The notes below the pieces were generated by a model. It was not told the DNA's origin. It saw only the letters and a program-made list of their open reading frames with translations, and made no database searches. A DNA stretch of 64,000 nt from an uncultured Shimia sp. (GTDB lineage Bacteria > Pseudomonadota > Alphaproteobacteria > Rhodobacterales > Rhodobacteraceae): assembly GCF_947498095.1 (NCBI RefSeq), contig NZ_CANMJE010000002.1:248001-312000 (forward strand). Reading direction: 5' to 3'. The translations under genes were made by a program, and so were the position numbers. This document shows, piece by piece, positions 27,250-37,411 of the stretch (the stretch's first letter is position 1; the number at the start of each line of letters is the position of its first letter).

Positions 27250-27681
27250 ATGCATCTCAACACCCTCATATCCCCATTTGTTCCGGCGCTTGCGCTGGGG
27301 CTTTCGGCCTGTGCGCCGACCTGTGGAGAGGGTGTGTCCTGTGCTGGAGGCGAGACGCCGGATGCCCTGTATCTGGGTGTCGAGACACGGTTGCTGGAAG
27401 ATGATCTGGTGCGATTCAATGTTGCCATGCGTGGCAACAAGGACGACCCCAACGCGGCGGCTAACGTCTCCCGCTATGCCGAATGCGCTGCGGCGCAGTA
27501 CGCGCTGATCCGTGGATACGGCTTTGCCCGTCATTTGCGGACAACGACAAATTTTAATGACGGGACGTGGAGCGGAGATGCGGCTTATACCATCTCTTCC
27601 TCACTGCCCGACGGTCTTAAGACGATCGACGCCGAAGTCATCGTTGCCGACTGTAAAGACAACGGAATACCCACGGTGTGA
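27250..27681 (+). CDS. putative lipoprotein in the nuo operon (between nuoG and nuoH)
   Basis: A 143-residue protein with a hydrophobic leader and lipobox LSAC at Cys21, followed by Cys-rich APTCGEGVSCAGGE. The rest is a mixed alpha/beta domain with FNVAMRGNKDDPNAAANVSRYAECAAAQYALIRGYGFARHLR and a late Cys in VIVADCKDNG. Three to four Cys pairs are possible. The RYAECAAAQYALIRGYGFAR block looks like a secreted protein fold but I cannot name the family. It starts five bases after nuoG and ends six before nuoH, so it is co-transcribed with complex I. Confidence 0.72.
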   Translation: MHLNTLISPFVPALALGLSACAPTCGEGVSCAGGETPDALYLGVETRLLEDDLVRFNVAMRGNKDDPNAAANVSRYAECAAAQYALIRGYGFARHLRTTTNFNDGTWSGDAAYTISSSLPDGLKTIDAEVIVADCKDNGIPTV

Positions 27682-27687
27682 GGACCC

Positions 27688-28728
27688 ATGATTGAATTCT
27701 TTACCACCACGAACCTCGGGATCTTCCTGCTGACGGTAGGACAGGTCTTGTTGCTTGTCATTCCGCTGCTGGTGGCACTTGCCTTCCTGATGTATGCGGA
27801 CCGCAAAATCTGGGCGGCAGTTCAGCTGCGCCGGGGCCCGAACGTTGTGGGGACCTTTGGTCTTCTGCAAAGTTTCGCGGACTTCCTGAAATACATCGTG
27901 AAAGAGGTGGTCTTCCCCGCGGGTGCGGATAAGGCCGTGTATCTTCTGGCACCGATGGTCAGCCTTGTTATGGCGCTGATCGCCTGGGCAGTGATCCCGT
28001 TCAACGATGGCTGGGTCCTGTCGGATATCAACGTTGCGATCCTCTATGTCTTCGCTGTGTCCTCGCTTGAGGTTTACGGCGTGATCATGGGCGGTTGGGC
28101 ATCGAACTCGAAATACCCGTTCCTCGGGTCGCTTCGGTCCGCTGCGCAGATGATTTCTTATGAAGTCTCGCTGGGCCTGATCATCATCGGCATCATCATC
28201 TCGACCGGCTCGATGAACTTTGGTGACATTGTTGCTGCACAAGATGGCGCGTATGGCATCTTCTCGTGGTACTGGCTGCCGCACTTCCCGATGCTGTTCC
28301 TGTTCTTCATCTCGGCGCTGGCAGAAACCAACCGTCCGCCGTTCGACCTTCCCGAAGCGGAGTCGGAACTGGTGGCAGGCTATCAGGTGGAATACTCGTC
28401 GACCCCGTTCCTTTTGTTCATGATCGGGGAACTGGTCGCCGTGGTTCTGATGTGCGCGCTTGTCTCGCTCTTGTTCTTCGGTGGTTGGCTGTCGCCAATT
28501 CCTGGTCTGCCGGATGGCATCCTGTGGATGATCCTGAAGATGGGTGCGGCGTTCTTCATGTTCTCGATGGTTAAGGCCCTCGTGCCGCGCTACCGCTATG
28601 ACCAGCTGATGCGCATTGGTTGGAAAGTCTTCCTGCCGATGTCGCTGGTCTGGGTCGTGCTGGTCGCATTCCTTGCGAAATTCGAACTCTTCGGCGGCGC
28701 CTATGCCCGCTGGGCGATTGGAGGCTGA
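27688..28728 (+). CDS. nuoH: NADH-quinone oxidoreductase subunit H
   Basis: NuoH is the membrane subunit that seals the quinone chamber and links it to the proton channels. The 346-residue protein has about eight transmembrane helices and the family motifs [20 protein letters not shown], the segment [34 protein letters not shown] and [21 protein letters not shown], containing the conserved charged residues of the E-channel (each stretch read in place). ATG 27688 follows GAGGACCC. One base separates its TGA from the nuoI ATG. Confidence 0.95.
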   Translation: MIEFFTTTNLGIFLLTVGQVLLLVIPLLVALAFLMYADRKIWAAVQLRRGPNVVGTFGLLQSFADFLKYIVKEVVFPAGADKAVYLLAPMVSLVMALIAWAVIPFNDGWVLSDINVAILYVFAVSSLEVYGVIMGGWASNSKYPFLGSLRSAAQMISYEVSLGLIIIGIIISTGSMNFGDIVAAQDGAYGIFSWYWLPHFPMLFLFFISALAETNRPPFDLPEAESELVAGYQVEYSSTPFLLFMIGELVAVVLMCALVSLLFFGGWLSPIPGLPDGILWMILKMGAAFFMFSMVKALVPRYRYDQLMRIGWKVFLPMSLVWVVLVAFLAKFELFGGAYARWAIGG

Positions 28729-28729
28729 T

Positions 28730-29224
28730 ATGACTCAGATCGACTATAAACGCGCGGCTGGGTATTTCCTGCTGACCGACTTTTTCAAGGCGTTCCGGCT
28801 GGGGATGAAGTACTTTGTCGGCCCCAAGGTGACGATCAACTACCCGCACGAAAAGGGGCCTCTGTCGCCTCGGTTCCGAGGTGAGCACGCGCTGCGTCGG
28901 TACCCCAATGGGGAAGAGCGCTGCATCGCTTGTAAACTGTGCGAAGCGATTTGCCCGGCTCAGGCGATTACCATTGACGCGGAACCCCGCGATGATGGCA
29001 GCCGCCGCACCACGCGCTATGACATCGACATGACCAAATGCATCTACTGCGGTTTCTGTCAGGAAGCCTGCCCGGTGGACGCGATTGTCGAAGGTCCGAA
29101 CTTCGAGTTTTCCACCGAAAGCCGCGAAGAGTTGTTCTACGACAAGGAAAAACTTCTTGAGAACGGCGAACGTTGGGAAGCCGAGATCGCCAAGAACCTC
29201 GAATTGGATGCACCTTACCGATGA
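28730..29224 (+). CDS. nuoI: NADH-quinone oxidoreductase subunit I
   Basis: NuoI is the ferredoxin-like subunit with clusters N6a and N6b. The 164-residue protein shows both 4Fe-4S motifs, [12 protein letters not shown] and [12 protein letters not shown], and the N-terminal amphipathic region [15 protein letters not shown] that lies on the membrane. The frame is open upstream to 28616, but ATG 28730 matches the family start. The stop overlaps the next ATG (ATGA) of the carboxymuconolactone decarboxylase-like gene. Confidence 0.95.
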   Translation: MTQIDYKRAAGYFLLTDFFKAFRLGMKYFVGPKVTINYPHEKGPLSPRFRGEHALRRYPNGEERCIACKLCEAICPAQAITIDAEPRDDGSRRTTRYDIDMTKCIYCGFCQEACPVDAIVEGPNFEFSTESREELFYDKEKLLENGERWEAEIAKNLELDAPYR

Positions 29225-29628
29225 CCGATGGAAAGAACCCCTTTGAAGCGATGATCGCGCAGTATCAGGACATGGCCAAGGCCATGAACCCTGCGATGGA
29301 GTCGTTCACCCCGAAAGGGTTCGAGAACCTGTGGCCAACCATGTCCAAAGAGATGATGGAAATGTTCTTTGGCAACACCATCAACAAAGACGGACTGGAC
29401 GCTAAGACCCGTCTGCTCTTGACGCTGGGGGCGCTGACCGTTCTCGGCGCCCAAGGCGAAAGCCAGATCCGCATGACCGTGCGCCACCTGTTAGAGGCGG
29501 GCGCGACAAAACAAGAAATCGTCGAGACCATCGGACAGATGTCGATGTTCGCCGGCATACCCGCCATGACCAAAGCCCTTGAGCTTGCCGAAAGTGTCAT
29601 GGCCGAAAACGAGGATAGTGACACATGA
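29221..29628 (+). CDS. carboxymuconolactone decarboxylase-family protein in the nuo operon
   Basis: A 135-residue helical protein of the CMD fold: [61 protein letters not shown] is the recognisable domain (residues 58-118). It has no cysteine at all, so it cannot be an AhpD-type peroxidase, which needs CxxC. The N-terminal third is rich in Met and Phe ([23 protein letters not shown]). Overlaps of four bases with nuoI and nuoJ embed it in the operon. Decarboxylase activity is not supported by context; a binding or assembly role is possible. Confidence 0.85.
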   Translation: MTDGKNPFEAMIAQYQDMAKAMNPAMESFTPKGFENLWPTMSKEMMEMFFGNTINKDGLDAKTRLLLTLGALTVLGAQGESQIRMTVRHLLEAGATKQEIVETIGQMSMFAGIPAMTKALELAESVMAENEDSDT

Positions 29629-30233
29629 GTATGGTTGCTCTGGCCTTTTACCTCTTCGCGCTCAGCGCCATCACGGGCGGGCTGTTCACCGTTGTCAGCC
29701 GCAATCCTGTGCATTCGGTGCTCTGGCTGATCCTGGCCTTTCTGTCATCGGCAGGATTGTTTGTTCTGCTGGGGGCGGAATTTGTCGCAATGCTGCTCAT
29801 CATCGTCTACGTGGGAGCCGTCGCCGTACTGTTCCTGTTCGTTGTGATGATGCTGGACATCGATTTTGCAGAGTTGAAGGCAGGCATGGCACAGTACATG
29901 CCGCTGGCACTGCTCATTGGTGTGATCCTGTTGATGCAGTTCGGCATGGCCATCGGCGTCTGGCAGGTGTCGGATGTGGCCGAAGCGCAGCGCGCCGCCG
30001 TGGCGCCTGAGGGTGTGCAGAACACCGCAGCCCTGGGCCTCATCATCTATGACCAATATTTCCTTCTGTTCCAACTGGCAGGTCTGATCCTGTTGGTCGC
30101 CATGATCGGCGCCATCGTTCTGACCATGCGCCACCGTCGTGACGTGAAACGTCAGAACGTGCTGCACCAGATGTGGCGCGATCCCAAAGACGCGATGGAA
30201 CTGAAAGACGTGAAACCGGGGCAGGGCGTTTAA
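29625..30233 (+). CDS. nuoJ: NADH-quinone oxidoreductase subunit J
   Basis: NuoJ is a membrane subunit between NuoH and NuoK. The 202-residue protein has five hydrophobic segments, with the conserved block [46 protein letters not shown] (residues 30-76) that includes the pi-bulge helix TM3 of the family and its acidic residue. ATG 29625 overlaps the previous stop by four bases. It is followed by a 37-base gap before nuoK, with AAGGACCGAGGG as ribosome site for the next gene. Confidence 0.95.
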   Translation: MSMVALAFYLFALSAITGGLFTVVSRNPVHSVLWLILAFLSSAGLFVLLGAEFVAMLLIIVYVGAVAVLFLFVVMMLDIDFAELKAGMAQYMPLALLIGVILLMQFGMAIGVWQVSDVAEAQRAAVAPEGVQNTAALGLIIYDQYFLLFQLAGLILLVAMIGAIVLTMRHRRDVKRQNVLHQMWRDPKDAMELKDVKPGQGV

Positions 30234-30270
30234 GCGCCCGCACTTGGAAGAATAAGGACCGAGGGACAAA

Positions 30271-30576
30271 ATGATCGGACTTGAACATTATCTTACCGTG
30301 GCGGCGGTTCTCTTCGTCATCGGGATTTTTGGCCTCTTCCTGAACCGGAAGAACGTCATCATCCTGTTGATGTCGATCGAACTGATGCTGCTTTCCGTCA
30401 ACATCAACCTGGTGGCGTTCTCAAGCTACGCAGGCGATCTGGTTGGGCAGGTGTTCACCCTGTTCATCCTGACCGTTGCCGCGGCTGAGGCTGCGATTGG
30501 GCTGGCGATCATTGTCTCCTTCTTCCGCAACCGCGGCACCATCGCGGTGGAAGATGTCAACGTGATGAAAGGCTAA
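30271..30576 (+). CDS. nuoK: NADH-quinone oxidoreductase subunit K
   Basis: NuoK is a three-helix membrane subunit. The 101-residue protein shows [38 protein letters not shown] with the conserved Glu in the second helix, and the third helix [20 protein letters not shown] with the second Glu, both part of the proton path. Length is the family's usual 100 residues. Five bases separate it from nuoL. Confidence 0.95.
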   Translation: MIGLEHYLTVAAVLFVIGIFGLFLNRKNVIILLMSIELMLLSVNINLVAFSSYAGDLVGQVFTLFILTVAAAEAAIGLAIIVSFFRNRGTIAVEDVNVMKG

Positions 30577-30581
30577 GACAG

Positions 30582-32741
30582 ATGGAAAAGATCATCCTGT
30601 TCGCTCCGCTGATCGGTAGCCTTATTGGCGGCTTTGGCTGGCGTTTTATCGGCGAGAAGGGCGCGCAATGGGTCACGACGGGCCTGTTGTTCCTGGCCTG
30701 TCTCTTGTCTTGGGTCGTGTTCCTCACCCATGACGGTCAGACCCAATACATCCATATTCTGGACTGGATCCAATCGGGCACGCTGGACTCGGCTTGGGCC
30801 ATTCGTCTGGACCGGCTGACTGCAATCATGCTGATCGTTGTGACCACGGTTTCGGCGCTGGTGCACCTCTATTCCTTTGGCTACATGGCCCATGACGAGA
30901 ACTGGAAAGAAGGCGAGCATTACAAGGCGCGCTTCTTTGCGTACCTGTCGTTCTTTACCTTCTCGATGTTGATGCTGGTCACCTCGGACAACCTGATCCA
31001 GATGTTCTTTGGCTGGGAAGGTGTGGGCGTTGCCTCGTACCTGTTGATCGGCTTTTATTACAAGAAACCAAGTGCCAATGCTGCTGCGATCAAGGCGTTT
31101 GTGGTCAACCGTGTGGGCGACTTTGGTTTTGCCTTGGGTATCGCTGGTCTGTTTTTCCTGACCGACTCGATCAAGTTTGACGACATCTTTGCAGCAGCGC
31201 CTGCACTGGCTGAAACCAACGTCACGTTCCTCTGGACCGACTGGAATGCGGCCAACCTCCTGGCCTTCTTGTTGTTCGTTGGCGCGATGGGGAAATCGGC
31301 GCAGTTGTTCCTGCACACTTGGTTGCCGGACGCGATGGAAGGCCCGACCCCGGTGTCGGCGCTGATCCACGCCGCGACCATGGTGACCGCGGGTGTATTC
31401 CTGGTTTGCCGCATGTCGCCGCTGATGGAATACGCCCCCGAAGCCATGACCTTTGTCACCGTGCTGGGCGCCACAACCGCCTTTGTCGCGGCCACCATCG
31501 GTCTTGTGCAAAACGACATCAAACGCGTGATCGCTTATTCGACCATGTCTCAGCTGGGCTATATGTTCGTAGCGGCTGGCGTCGGCGTCTATTCGGTGGC
31601 CATGTTCCACCTGTTCACCCACGCCTTCTTTAAAGCGATGTTGTTCCTGGGCGCGGGCTCTGTGATCCACGGCATGCATCACGAACAGGACATGCGGAAC
31701 TATGGCGGGTTGCGCAAGAAGCTGCCCTATACCTTCTGGGCGATGATGATCGGCACGCTGGCCATCACCGGTGTCGGTATCCCGTTGACCCATATCGGCT
31801 TTGCTGGCTTCCTGTCCAAGGATGCGGTCATTGAAAGCGCATGGGCAGGCACACAAGGCGGCTATGCCTTCTGGATGCTGGTGATTGCCGCGCTGTTCAC
31901 CTCGTTCTACTCGTGGCGCCTGATGTTCCTGACCTTCTATGGTGAAGCACGTGGCGACAAACACACCCACGAGCATGCTCATGAGAGCCCGACCGTAATG
32001 CTGGTGCCGCTTGGCGTTCTGGCGTTGGGATCGATCTTTGCCGGTATGATCTGGTACGGCTCGTTCTTTGGTGACCACAACACGGTCAACAAGTTCTTTG
32101 GCATCCCGGCGCATCACGAAGAAACCGTGCATGGCGACGATCACGCTGATGAGACAGATCATGCGGCCGCTGACACTGGCCACGCCGAAGAGACCGCCCA
32201 CGCCGAAGACGGACATGGCGACGATCACGGCGAAATGCATGATGATCCTGACCACAAGGTTATGGCCGCAGTGCATCACGGTGAGGCCCCGCAAGGCGCT
32301 ATCTTCATGCACCCGGACAATCACGTGATGGATGACGCGCACCACGCCCCGACTTGGGTCAAGGTTTCGCCCTTTATTGCGATGCTCCTGGGCTTTGTGA
32401 CAGCGTTCTACTTCTACATCGTCAACCCGGCCTTCCCGGCGAAAGTCGCCGAAAGCCAGCGGCCATTGTACCTGTTCCTGTTGAACAAATGGTACTTTGA
32501 CGAGATCTATGACTATGTCTTCGTGAACCCAGCCAAGGCGCTTGGACGCTTCTTGTGGAAGAAGGGCGATGGCAATGTTATCGACGGCTTCCTCAATGGC
32601 GTGGCGATGGGCATCGTGCCTTGGTTCACCCGCCTCGCGGGCCGCGCGCAGTCCGGTTACATCTTTACCTATGCCTTTGCCATGGTGATCGGCCTTGCCG
32701 TTCTAATCACCTGGATGACGCTCAGCGGAGGAGCGCACTAA
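30582..32741 (+). CDS. nuoL: NADH-quinone oxidoreductase subunit L, with a His/Asp-rich loop
   Basis: NuoL is the most distal antiporter-like subunit with the long lateral helix. The 719-residue protein has the Mrp-antiporter core, with [65 protein letters not shown] and the Lys/His positions typical of the channel (each read in place). It is longer than E. coli NuoL, mainly because of an insertion at about residues 511-589 that holds 17 histidines and about 20 acidic residues, preceded by another HTHEHAHE stretch near 463. The insertion lies between the last core helices and the lateral helix. The stop shares a base with nuoM (TAATG). Confidence 0.95.
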   Translation: MEKIILFAPLIGSLIGGFGWRFIGEKGAQWVTTGLLFLACLLSWVVFLTHDGQTQYIHILDWIQSGTLDSAWAIRLDRLTAIMLIVVTTVSALVHLYSFGYMAHDENWKEGEHYKARFFAYLSFFTFSMLMLVTSDNLIQMFFGWEGVGVASYLLIGFYYKKPSANAAAIKAFVVNRVGDFGFALGIAGLFFLTDSIKFDDIFAAAPALAETNVTFLWTDWNAANLLAFLLFVGAMGKSAQLFLHTWLPDAMEGPTPVSALIHAATMVTAGVFLVCRMSPLMEYAPEAMTFVTVLGATTAFVAATIGLVQNDIKRVIAYSTMSQLGYMFVAAGVGVYSVAMFHLFTHAFFKAMLFLGAGSVIHGMHHEQDMRNYGGLRKKLPYTFWAMMIGTLAITGVGIPLTHIGFAGFLSKDAVIESAWAGTQGGYAFWMLVIAALFTSFYSWRLMFLTFYGEARGDKHTHEHAHESPTVMLVPLGVLALGSIFAGMIWYGSFFGDHNTVNKFFGIPAHHEETVHGDDHADETDHAAADTGHAEETAHAEDGHGDDHGEMHDDPDHKVMAAVHHGEAPQGAIFMHPDNHVMDDAHHAPTWVKVSPFIAMLLGFVTAFYFYIVNPAFPAKVAESQRPLYLFLLNKWYFDEIYDYVFVNPAKALGRFLWKKGDGNVIDGFLNGVAMGIVPWFTRLAGRAQSGYIFTYAFAMVIGLAVLITWMTLSGGAH

Positions 32742-34288
32742 TGAACGACAGCTTGCTCTCCCTTGTCACATTCATCCCGGCGCTGGCAGCGGCGATCCTT
32801 GCGATCTTCCTGCGCGGGGAAGAGGCGGCAGCCCAGCGGAATGCCAAATGGGTTGCGATGGTGGCGACCGTCATCACCTTCCTCGTGTCGCTGGCTATCC
32901 TGTTCGAGTTTGATCCCTCGAATACCGGCTTTCAGTTCGTGGAAGAACGCGAATGGCTGATGGGTCTGAAATACAAACTGGGCGTGGACGGGATTTCGGT
33001 TCTGTTCGTCATGCTCACCACCTTCATGATGCCACTGGTGATTGCGGCCTCGTGGAATGTCACGCATCGCGTCAAAGAATACATGATTGCTTTCCTCTTG
33101 TTGGAAACCTTGATGCTGGGCGTCTTCATGGCGCTGGACCTGGTGCTCTTCTACCTGTTCTTCGAAGCGGGCCTGATCCCGATGTTCCTGATCATCGGTA
33201 TCTGGGGCGGCAAAGACCGTATCTACGCGAGCTTCAAGTTCTTCCTCTATACCTTCCTCGGCTCGGTGCTGATGCTGGTCGCGATGGTCGCGATGTTTGC
33301 CGAAGCGGGAACCACCGACATTCCAATGCTGATGAACCACGAGTTTGCCTCTGAGAGTTTCTCGGTTCTGGGCATCCACATTGTAGGCGGCATGCAGACG
33401 ATCATGTTCCTAGCGTTCTTTGCCTCTTTCGCGGTGAAGATGCCGATGTGGCCGGTGCATACCTGGTTGCCGGACGCGCACGTTCAGGCGCCAACCGCAG
33501 GCTCGGTCGTTCTGGCCGCGATCCTGTTGAAAATGGGTGGCTATGGTTTCTTGCGGTTCTCACTGCCGATGTTCCCGGTGGGCTCAGCGGTGCTGACGGA
33601 CTTTATCCTGTGGCTCTCGGTGATCGCCGTGGTCTACACGTCACTGGTCGCGCTGGTGCAGGAAGACATGAAGAAGCTGATCGCTTACTCATCCGTCGCG
33701 CACATGGGCTATGTCACCATGGGCATCTTTGCTGCCAACCAGCAGGGTATTGATGGCGCCATCTTCCAGATGTTGAGCCACGGCTTTATCTCGGGTGCGT
33801 TGTTCCTCTGTGTGGGCGTGATCTATGACCGCATGCACACCCGTGAAATTGACGCGTACGGTGGACTTGTGAACCGCATGCCGGCCTATGCGCTGATCTT
33901 CATGTTCTTCACCATGGCCAACGTCGGTCTGCCCGGCACCTCGGGCTTTGTCGGTGAATTCCTGACCATCATGGGGGTCTTCCAGGTCAACACATGGATC
34001 GCGCTCTTTGCGGCCTCTGGTGTGATCTTCTCAGCGGGTTATGCGCTGTGGTTGTACCGCCGCGTGGTCTTTGGCGATCTCATCAAAGAGAGCCTGCGCA
34101 CAATCAGCGATATGACACCACGCGAGCGCTGGATCTTTGCGCCGCTGGTGGCCATGACCCTGATCCTGGGTGTCTACCCGCCGCTGATCACCGATATCAT
34201 TGGCCCCTCTGTCGAGGCGCTGATCCACAATTATGAAACCGCATTGGCGCAGTCCCCGATTGGGGACGCGGCAATGGCGTCGCATTAA
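32741..34288 (+). CDS. nuoM: NADH-quinone oxidoreductase subunit M
   Basis: NuoM is the middle antiporter-like subunit. The 515-residue protein has about 14 helices, the conserved [18 protein letters not shown] with the key Glu, [28 protein letters not shown] with a channel Lys, and [16 protein letters not shown]. The frame is open far upstream within nuoL, but ATG 32741 gives the standard start and overlaps the nuoL stop by one base. Fifteen bases separate it from nuoN. Confidence 0.95.
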   Translation: MNDSLLSLVTFIPALAAAILAIFLRGEEAAAQRNAKWVAMVATVITFLVSLAILFEFDPSNTGFQFVEEREWLMGLKYKLGVDGISVLFVMLTTFMMPLVIAASWNVTHRVKEYMIAFLLLETLMLGVFMALDLVLFYLFFEAGLIPMFLIIGIWGGKDRIYASFKFFLYTFLGSVLMLVAMVAMFAEAGTTDIPMLMNHEFASESFSVLGIHIVGGMQTIMFLAFFASFAVKMPMWPVHTWLPDAHVQAPTAGSVVLAAILLKMGGYGFLRFSLPMFPVGSAVLTDFILWLSVIAVVYTSLVALVQEDMKKLIAYSSVAHMGYVTMGIFAANQQGIDGAIFQMLSHGFISGALFLCVGVIYDRMHTREIDAYGGLVNRMPAYALIFMFFTMANVGLPGTSGFVGEFLTIMGVFQVNTWIALFAASGVIFSAGYALWLYRRVVFGDLIKESLRTISDMTPRERWIFAPLVAMTLILGVYPPLITDIIGPSVEALIHNYETALAQSPIGDAAMASH

Positions 34289-34303
34289 GGAGAGCTTGAG
34301 AAA

Positions 34304-35743
34304 ATGATCCAGGCTGATCTGAATATCATTCTGCCAGAGATCCTGCTGGCCTGTTATGCGATGGTGGCGCTGATTGGAGCGGTTTACACCAGCAAAGACA
34401 AAATCGCGGGCAAACTGGTCTGGGCGACCGCTGTGATCTTTGTGATCGTAGCCGCATGGATCGGACTATCAGGCGAGGGCGAACGTGCCGCCTTTGACGG
34501 CATGTTCAACGATGACGGTTTTGCGCGTTTTGCCAAGGTCACGATCCTGTTGTCCGCAGCCGCAGTGCTGATCATGGGCCAAGACTATATGAGCCGCCGC
34601 GGCATGTTGCGGTTCGAATATCCGGTGCTGGTGACATTGTCGGTTGTCGGCATGATGGTCATGGTTTCGGCTGGCGATTTGATGGCGCTTTATATGGGGC
34701 TGGAACTGCAATCCCTGTCGCTTTACGTGATTGCTTCGATGCGCCGTGACAGCGCGAAATCTGCCGAAGCCGGTATGAAGTATTTTGTGCTGGGCGCCTT
34801 GTCGTCGGGTCTGTTGCTTTATGGCTCGTCGCTGGTCTACGGCTTTGCCGGTACCACCGGGTTTGCGGGCATCATCGAGGCGGCGGGCGACGGCCACGTT
34901 TCGTTGGGGCTGCTGTTCGGTCTGACGTTCATCGCCTGTGGTCTGGCGTTCAAAGTCTCGGCCGTTCCGTTCCACATGTGGACGCCTGACGTCTACCAGG
35001 GGGCTCCGACCCCGATCACCGCCTTCTTTGCGACCGCACCCAAAGTGGCCGCGATGGCGTTGTTTGCCCGTGTGCTGCATGACGCCTTTGGCGGTGTGGT
35101 TGGCGACTGGCAGCAAATCATCGCGTTGCTGAGCGTGTTGTCGATGTTCCTTGGCGCCGTGGCGGCGATCGGTCAGACCGACATCAAACGTCTGATGGCA
35201 TATTCGTCGATCGCTCATATGGGCTATGCCCTGATGGGCTTGGCGGCTGGTACAGCCTTTGGTGTGCAGGCCTTGCTGATCTACATGGCGATCTATGTGA
35301 CCATGAACATCGGCACCTTTGCCTTTATCCTCTCGATGGAAAAAGACGGTCAGCCGGTCACCGATATTCGGTCGCTGAACATGTATTCGCGCACCAATTC
35401 GGGCAAGGCGATGGCGATGCTGATCCTGTTGTTCTCGCTCGCGGGCGTGCCTCCGCTGGTCGGGTTCTTCGGCAAGTTCTACGTGCTGCGCGCGGCTTAT
35501 GATGCGGGTCTGGCATGGCTCGCGGTGCTGGGTGTGATCGCCTCGGTGATTGGTGCCTTCTATTACCTGCGCATTGTTTACTACATGTATTTTGGTGAAG
35601 AGGGTGATGCGCTGGACAATGGCAAATCGCCGGTGCTTTACGGTCTGTTGATGGGCTCAGCTGCGATCATGCTGATCGGGGTTGTGAACCTGTTTGGCAT
35701 CGAAGGCATCGCGCAAGCGGCGGCGGCAACGCTGGTCAAGTAA
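34304..35743 (+). CDS. nuoN: NADH-quinone oxidoreductase subunit N
   Basis: NuoN is the third antiporter-like subunit, next to NuoK. The 479-residue protein has about 14 helices, with [18 protein letters not shown] (conserved Glu), [35 protein letters not shown] (channel Lys) and [20 protein letters not shown] 34304 follows AAGGAGAGC. It ends the operon: a strong hairpin terminator begins 27 bases after its TAA. Confidence 0.95.
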   Translation: MIQADLNIILPEILLACYAMVALIGAVYTSKDKIAGKLVWATAVIFVIVAAWIGLSGEGERAAFDGMFNDDGFARFAKVTILLSAAAVLIMGQDYMSRRGMLRFEYPVLVTLSVVGMMVMVSAGDLMALYMGLELQSLSLYVIASMRRDSAKSAEAGMKYFVLGALSSGLLLYGSSLVYGFAGTTGFAGIIEAAGDGHVSLGLLFGLTFIACGLAFKVSAVPFHMWTPDVYQGAPTPITAFFATAPKVAAMALFARVLHDAFGGVVGDWQQIIALLSVLSMFLGAVAAIGQTDIKRLMAYSSIAHMGYALMGLAAGTAFGVQALLIYMAIYVTMNIGTFAFILSMEKDGQPVTDIRSLNMYSRTNSGKAMAMLILLFSLAGVPPLVGFFGKFYVLRAAYDAGLAWLAVLGVIASVIGAFYYLRIVYYMYFGEEGDALDNGKSPVLYGLLMGSAAIMLIGVVNLFGIEGIAQAAAATLVK

Positions 35744-35770
35744 GCAGCAAACTGGCTGTTGGGAAATTGA

Positions 35771-35801
35771 GACGCGCCCTATGGGGCGCGTCGCTGTTTT
35801 T
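35771..35801 (+). terminator. terminator of the nuo operon
   Basis: GACGCGCCC (35771-35779) pairs perfectly with GGGCGCGTC (35784-35792) around TATG, followed by GCTGTTTTT. It lies between nuoN and birA and should end the complex I transcript, although birA follows closely in the same direction. Confidence 0.75.
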
Positions 35802-35810
35802 GGATATGCC

Positions 35811-35845
35811 TTCGGCGAGAGTATTTTGGGCAATACGAAGAGTTG
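35811..35845 (+). repeat. dispersed intergenic element, copy 2
   Basis: This stretch reads CGGCGAGAGTATTTT, then GGGCAATACGAAGAGTTGG, closely matching the element before mccA (12198-12231): both share GAGTATTTT, a CAA motif, GAAGA and TGG in the same order. Both copies follow a G/C hairpin, and here the GAAGAG part can serve as the ribosome site for birA. Confidence 0.55.
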
Positions 35846-35848
35846 GAC

Positions 35849-36613
35849 ATGACGGATTGGCCAGTGGGATATGGCAGGCGGGTATTGGCAGAGGTGGACA
35901 GCACCAACTCTGAAGCCGCGCGTATTGCGCCGGGGCTGAGCGGGCCAGAGTGGATATTGGGCCTGCGCCAAACCAAGGGGCGCGGGCGACGCGGGCGGCC
36001 GTGGTCGGACCCGACTGGAAATTTTGCGGGCACTCTGGTGCTGCAGCCCAAAGAGGGCCCCGAGGTTGTGGCGCTGCGGTCTTTTGTGGCCGCGCTCTCG
36101 CTTTTTGATGCCTTTGTAGGTGCCGGTGTGCGAGCCGAGGCCTTGTCCCTCAAATGGCCGAATGATGTGTTGTTAAACGGTGCCAAGGTGGCAGGCATCC
36201 TGCTGGAAAGTGCAGGGTTCGCCGGTGGCAAAGCCAGCCATCTTGCGATTGGCATTGGCGTCAATCTGAAGCATGCGCCAGACCCTGGTCAGCTAGAGGC
36301 CCGCGCGGTGGCGCCTGTGTCTTTGCTGTCGGAAACCGGCGTGAACATTGACGCCGAAGATTTTCTGACCCTTCTGGCCGCTGCCTATGCCCGCTATGAG
36401 ACACAGTTCACCACCTATGGGTTTGCGCCGATCCGCGAAGCCTGGCTGGCGCGTGCGGCGAAACTGGGCGAGGTGATCACCGCCAGAACGTCACGTGACG
36501 AAACCGTGGGCATCTTTGAAACGGTGGACTTGGCAGGCAATCTGGTGTTGAAGACCTCAGGGGAAACTCATGGGGGATCTGTCGCCATTCCGGCTGCAGA
36601 GGTGTTCTTTTAA
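35849..36613 (+). CDS. birA: biotin--[acetyl-CoA-carboxylase] ligase
   Basis: BirA attaches biotin to carboxylases such as AccB and the methylcrotonyl-CoA carboxylase subunit encoded upstream. The 254-residue protein has the biotinyl-AMP loop GRGRRGRPW, the SLKWPNDVLLNGAKVAGILLE segment with the catalytic Lys, and a short C-terminal SH3-like domain. There is no N-terminal winged helix, so it is the monofunctional form and cannot act as the bio-operon repressor. ATG 35849 is preferred to the TTG at 35843. It is followed by coaX and RNase J in the same direction. Confidence 0.92.
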   Translation: MTDWPVGYGRRVLAEVDSTNSEAARIAPGLSGPEWILGLRQTKGRGRRGRPWSDPTGNFAGTLVLQPKEGPEVVALRSFVAALSLFDAFVGAGVRAEALSLKWPNDVLLNGAKVAGILLESAGFAGGKASHLAIGIGVNLKHAPDPGQLEARAVAPVSLLSETGVNIDAEDFLTLLAAAYARYETQFTTYGFAPIREAWLARAAKLGEVITARTSRDETVGIFETVDLAGNLVLKTSGETHGGSVAIPAAEVFF

Positions 36614-36634
36614 CCACGGACAAGGGGCTTAGCG

Positions 36635-37411
36635 ATGCTTCTGGCCATTGATTGCGGCAATACCAACACCGTCTTTTCCATCTGGGATGGCGAGACATTC
36701 CTGTGCACCCTGCGCACGTCAACGCATCACAGCCGTACGGCGGATGCGTATTTCACCTGGTTCTCGACCCTGATCAAACACTACGAGATTGATCTGGACA
36801 TCACCGAGGTCATTATCTCGTCAACGGTGCCGCGGGTGGTGTTTAACCTGCGGGTTTTTGCGGATCGTTTCTTTGGCTGTCGCCCTTATGTGGTGGGCAA
36901 GCCGGAATGCCTGTTGCCGGTTGAGGCGCGGGTCGATGAAGGCACGAGTGTCGGTCCCGACCGGTTGGTCAACGCTGCAGGCGCCTATAACCGTCACGGT
37001 GGCGATCTGATTGTTGTGGATTTTGGTACCGCGACAACCTTTGACGTTGTGGCCAAGGATGGCGCCTATATTGGTGGCGTGATCGCGCCCGGTGTGAACC
37101 TGAGCCTTGAAGCTTTGCACAACGCGGCAGCGGCCCTGCCGCATGTCGATATTGCCAAGCCCCAATCTGTGATTGGAACCAACACCGTCGCCTGTATCCA
37201 ATCGGGGGTGTTCTGGGGCTATGTTGGCCTTGTGCGTGAGATCTGTGACCGCATCAAGGCCGAGCGCGAGCGCCCAATGAAAGTGATTGCGACCGGTGGG
37301 TTGGCCCCGTTGTTTCAGCAATCCGTACAGCTGTTTGACACATTCGAAGAAGACCTGACCATGCACGGCCTGACCGTGATCCACAAATATAATAAGGAAC
37401 ACGGCAATTGA
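36635..37411 (+). CDS. coaX: type III pantothenate kinase
   Basis: CoaX phosphorylates pantothenate, the first step of CoA synthesis. The 258-residue protein of the ASKHA fold opens with MLLAIDCGNTNTVFSIWDG (phosphate-binding loop 1), has GPDRLVNAAGAY with the pantothenate-binding residues, DFGTATTFDVV and GGVIAPGVNLSLEAL, and ends with ATGGLAPLF. Length is typical. It starts 21 bases after birA; its stop overlaps the TTG start of RNase J by four bases (TTGA). Confidence 0.95.
   Translation: MLLAIDCGNTNTVFSIWDGETFLCTLRTSTHHSRTADAYFTWFSTLIKHYEIDLDITEVIISSTVPRVVFNLRVFADRFFGCRPYVVGKPECLLPVEARVDEGTSVGPDRLVNAAGAYNRHGGDLIVVDFGTATTFDVVAKDGAYIGGVIAPGVNLSLEALHNAAAALPHVDIAKPQSVIGTNTVACIQSGVFWGYVGLVREICDRIKAERERPMKVIATGGLAPLFQQSVQLFDTFEEDLTMHGLTVIHKYNKEHGN

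Noticed and set aside
30573-32345. 590-residue open frame on the minus strand opposite nuoL
   Set aside because: It is antisense to a clear nuoL; its His/Arg/Gln-rich composition is the mirror of nuoL codons, and it lacks family motifs.
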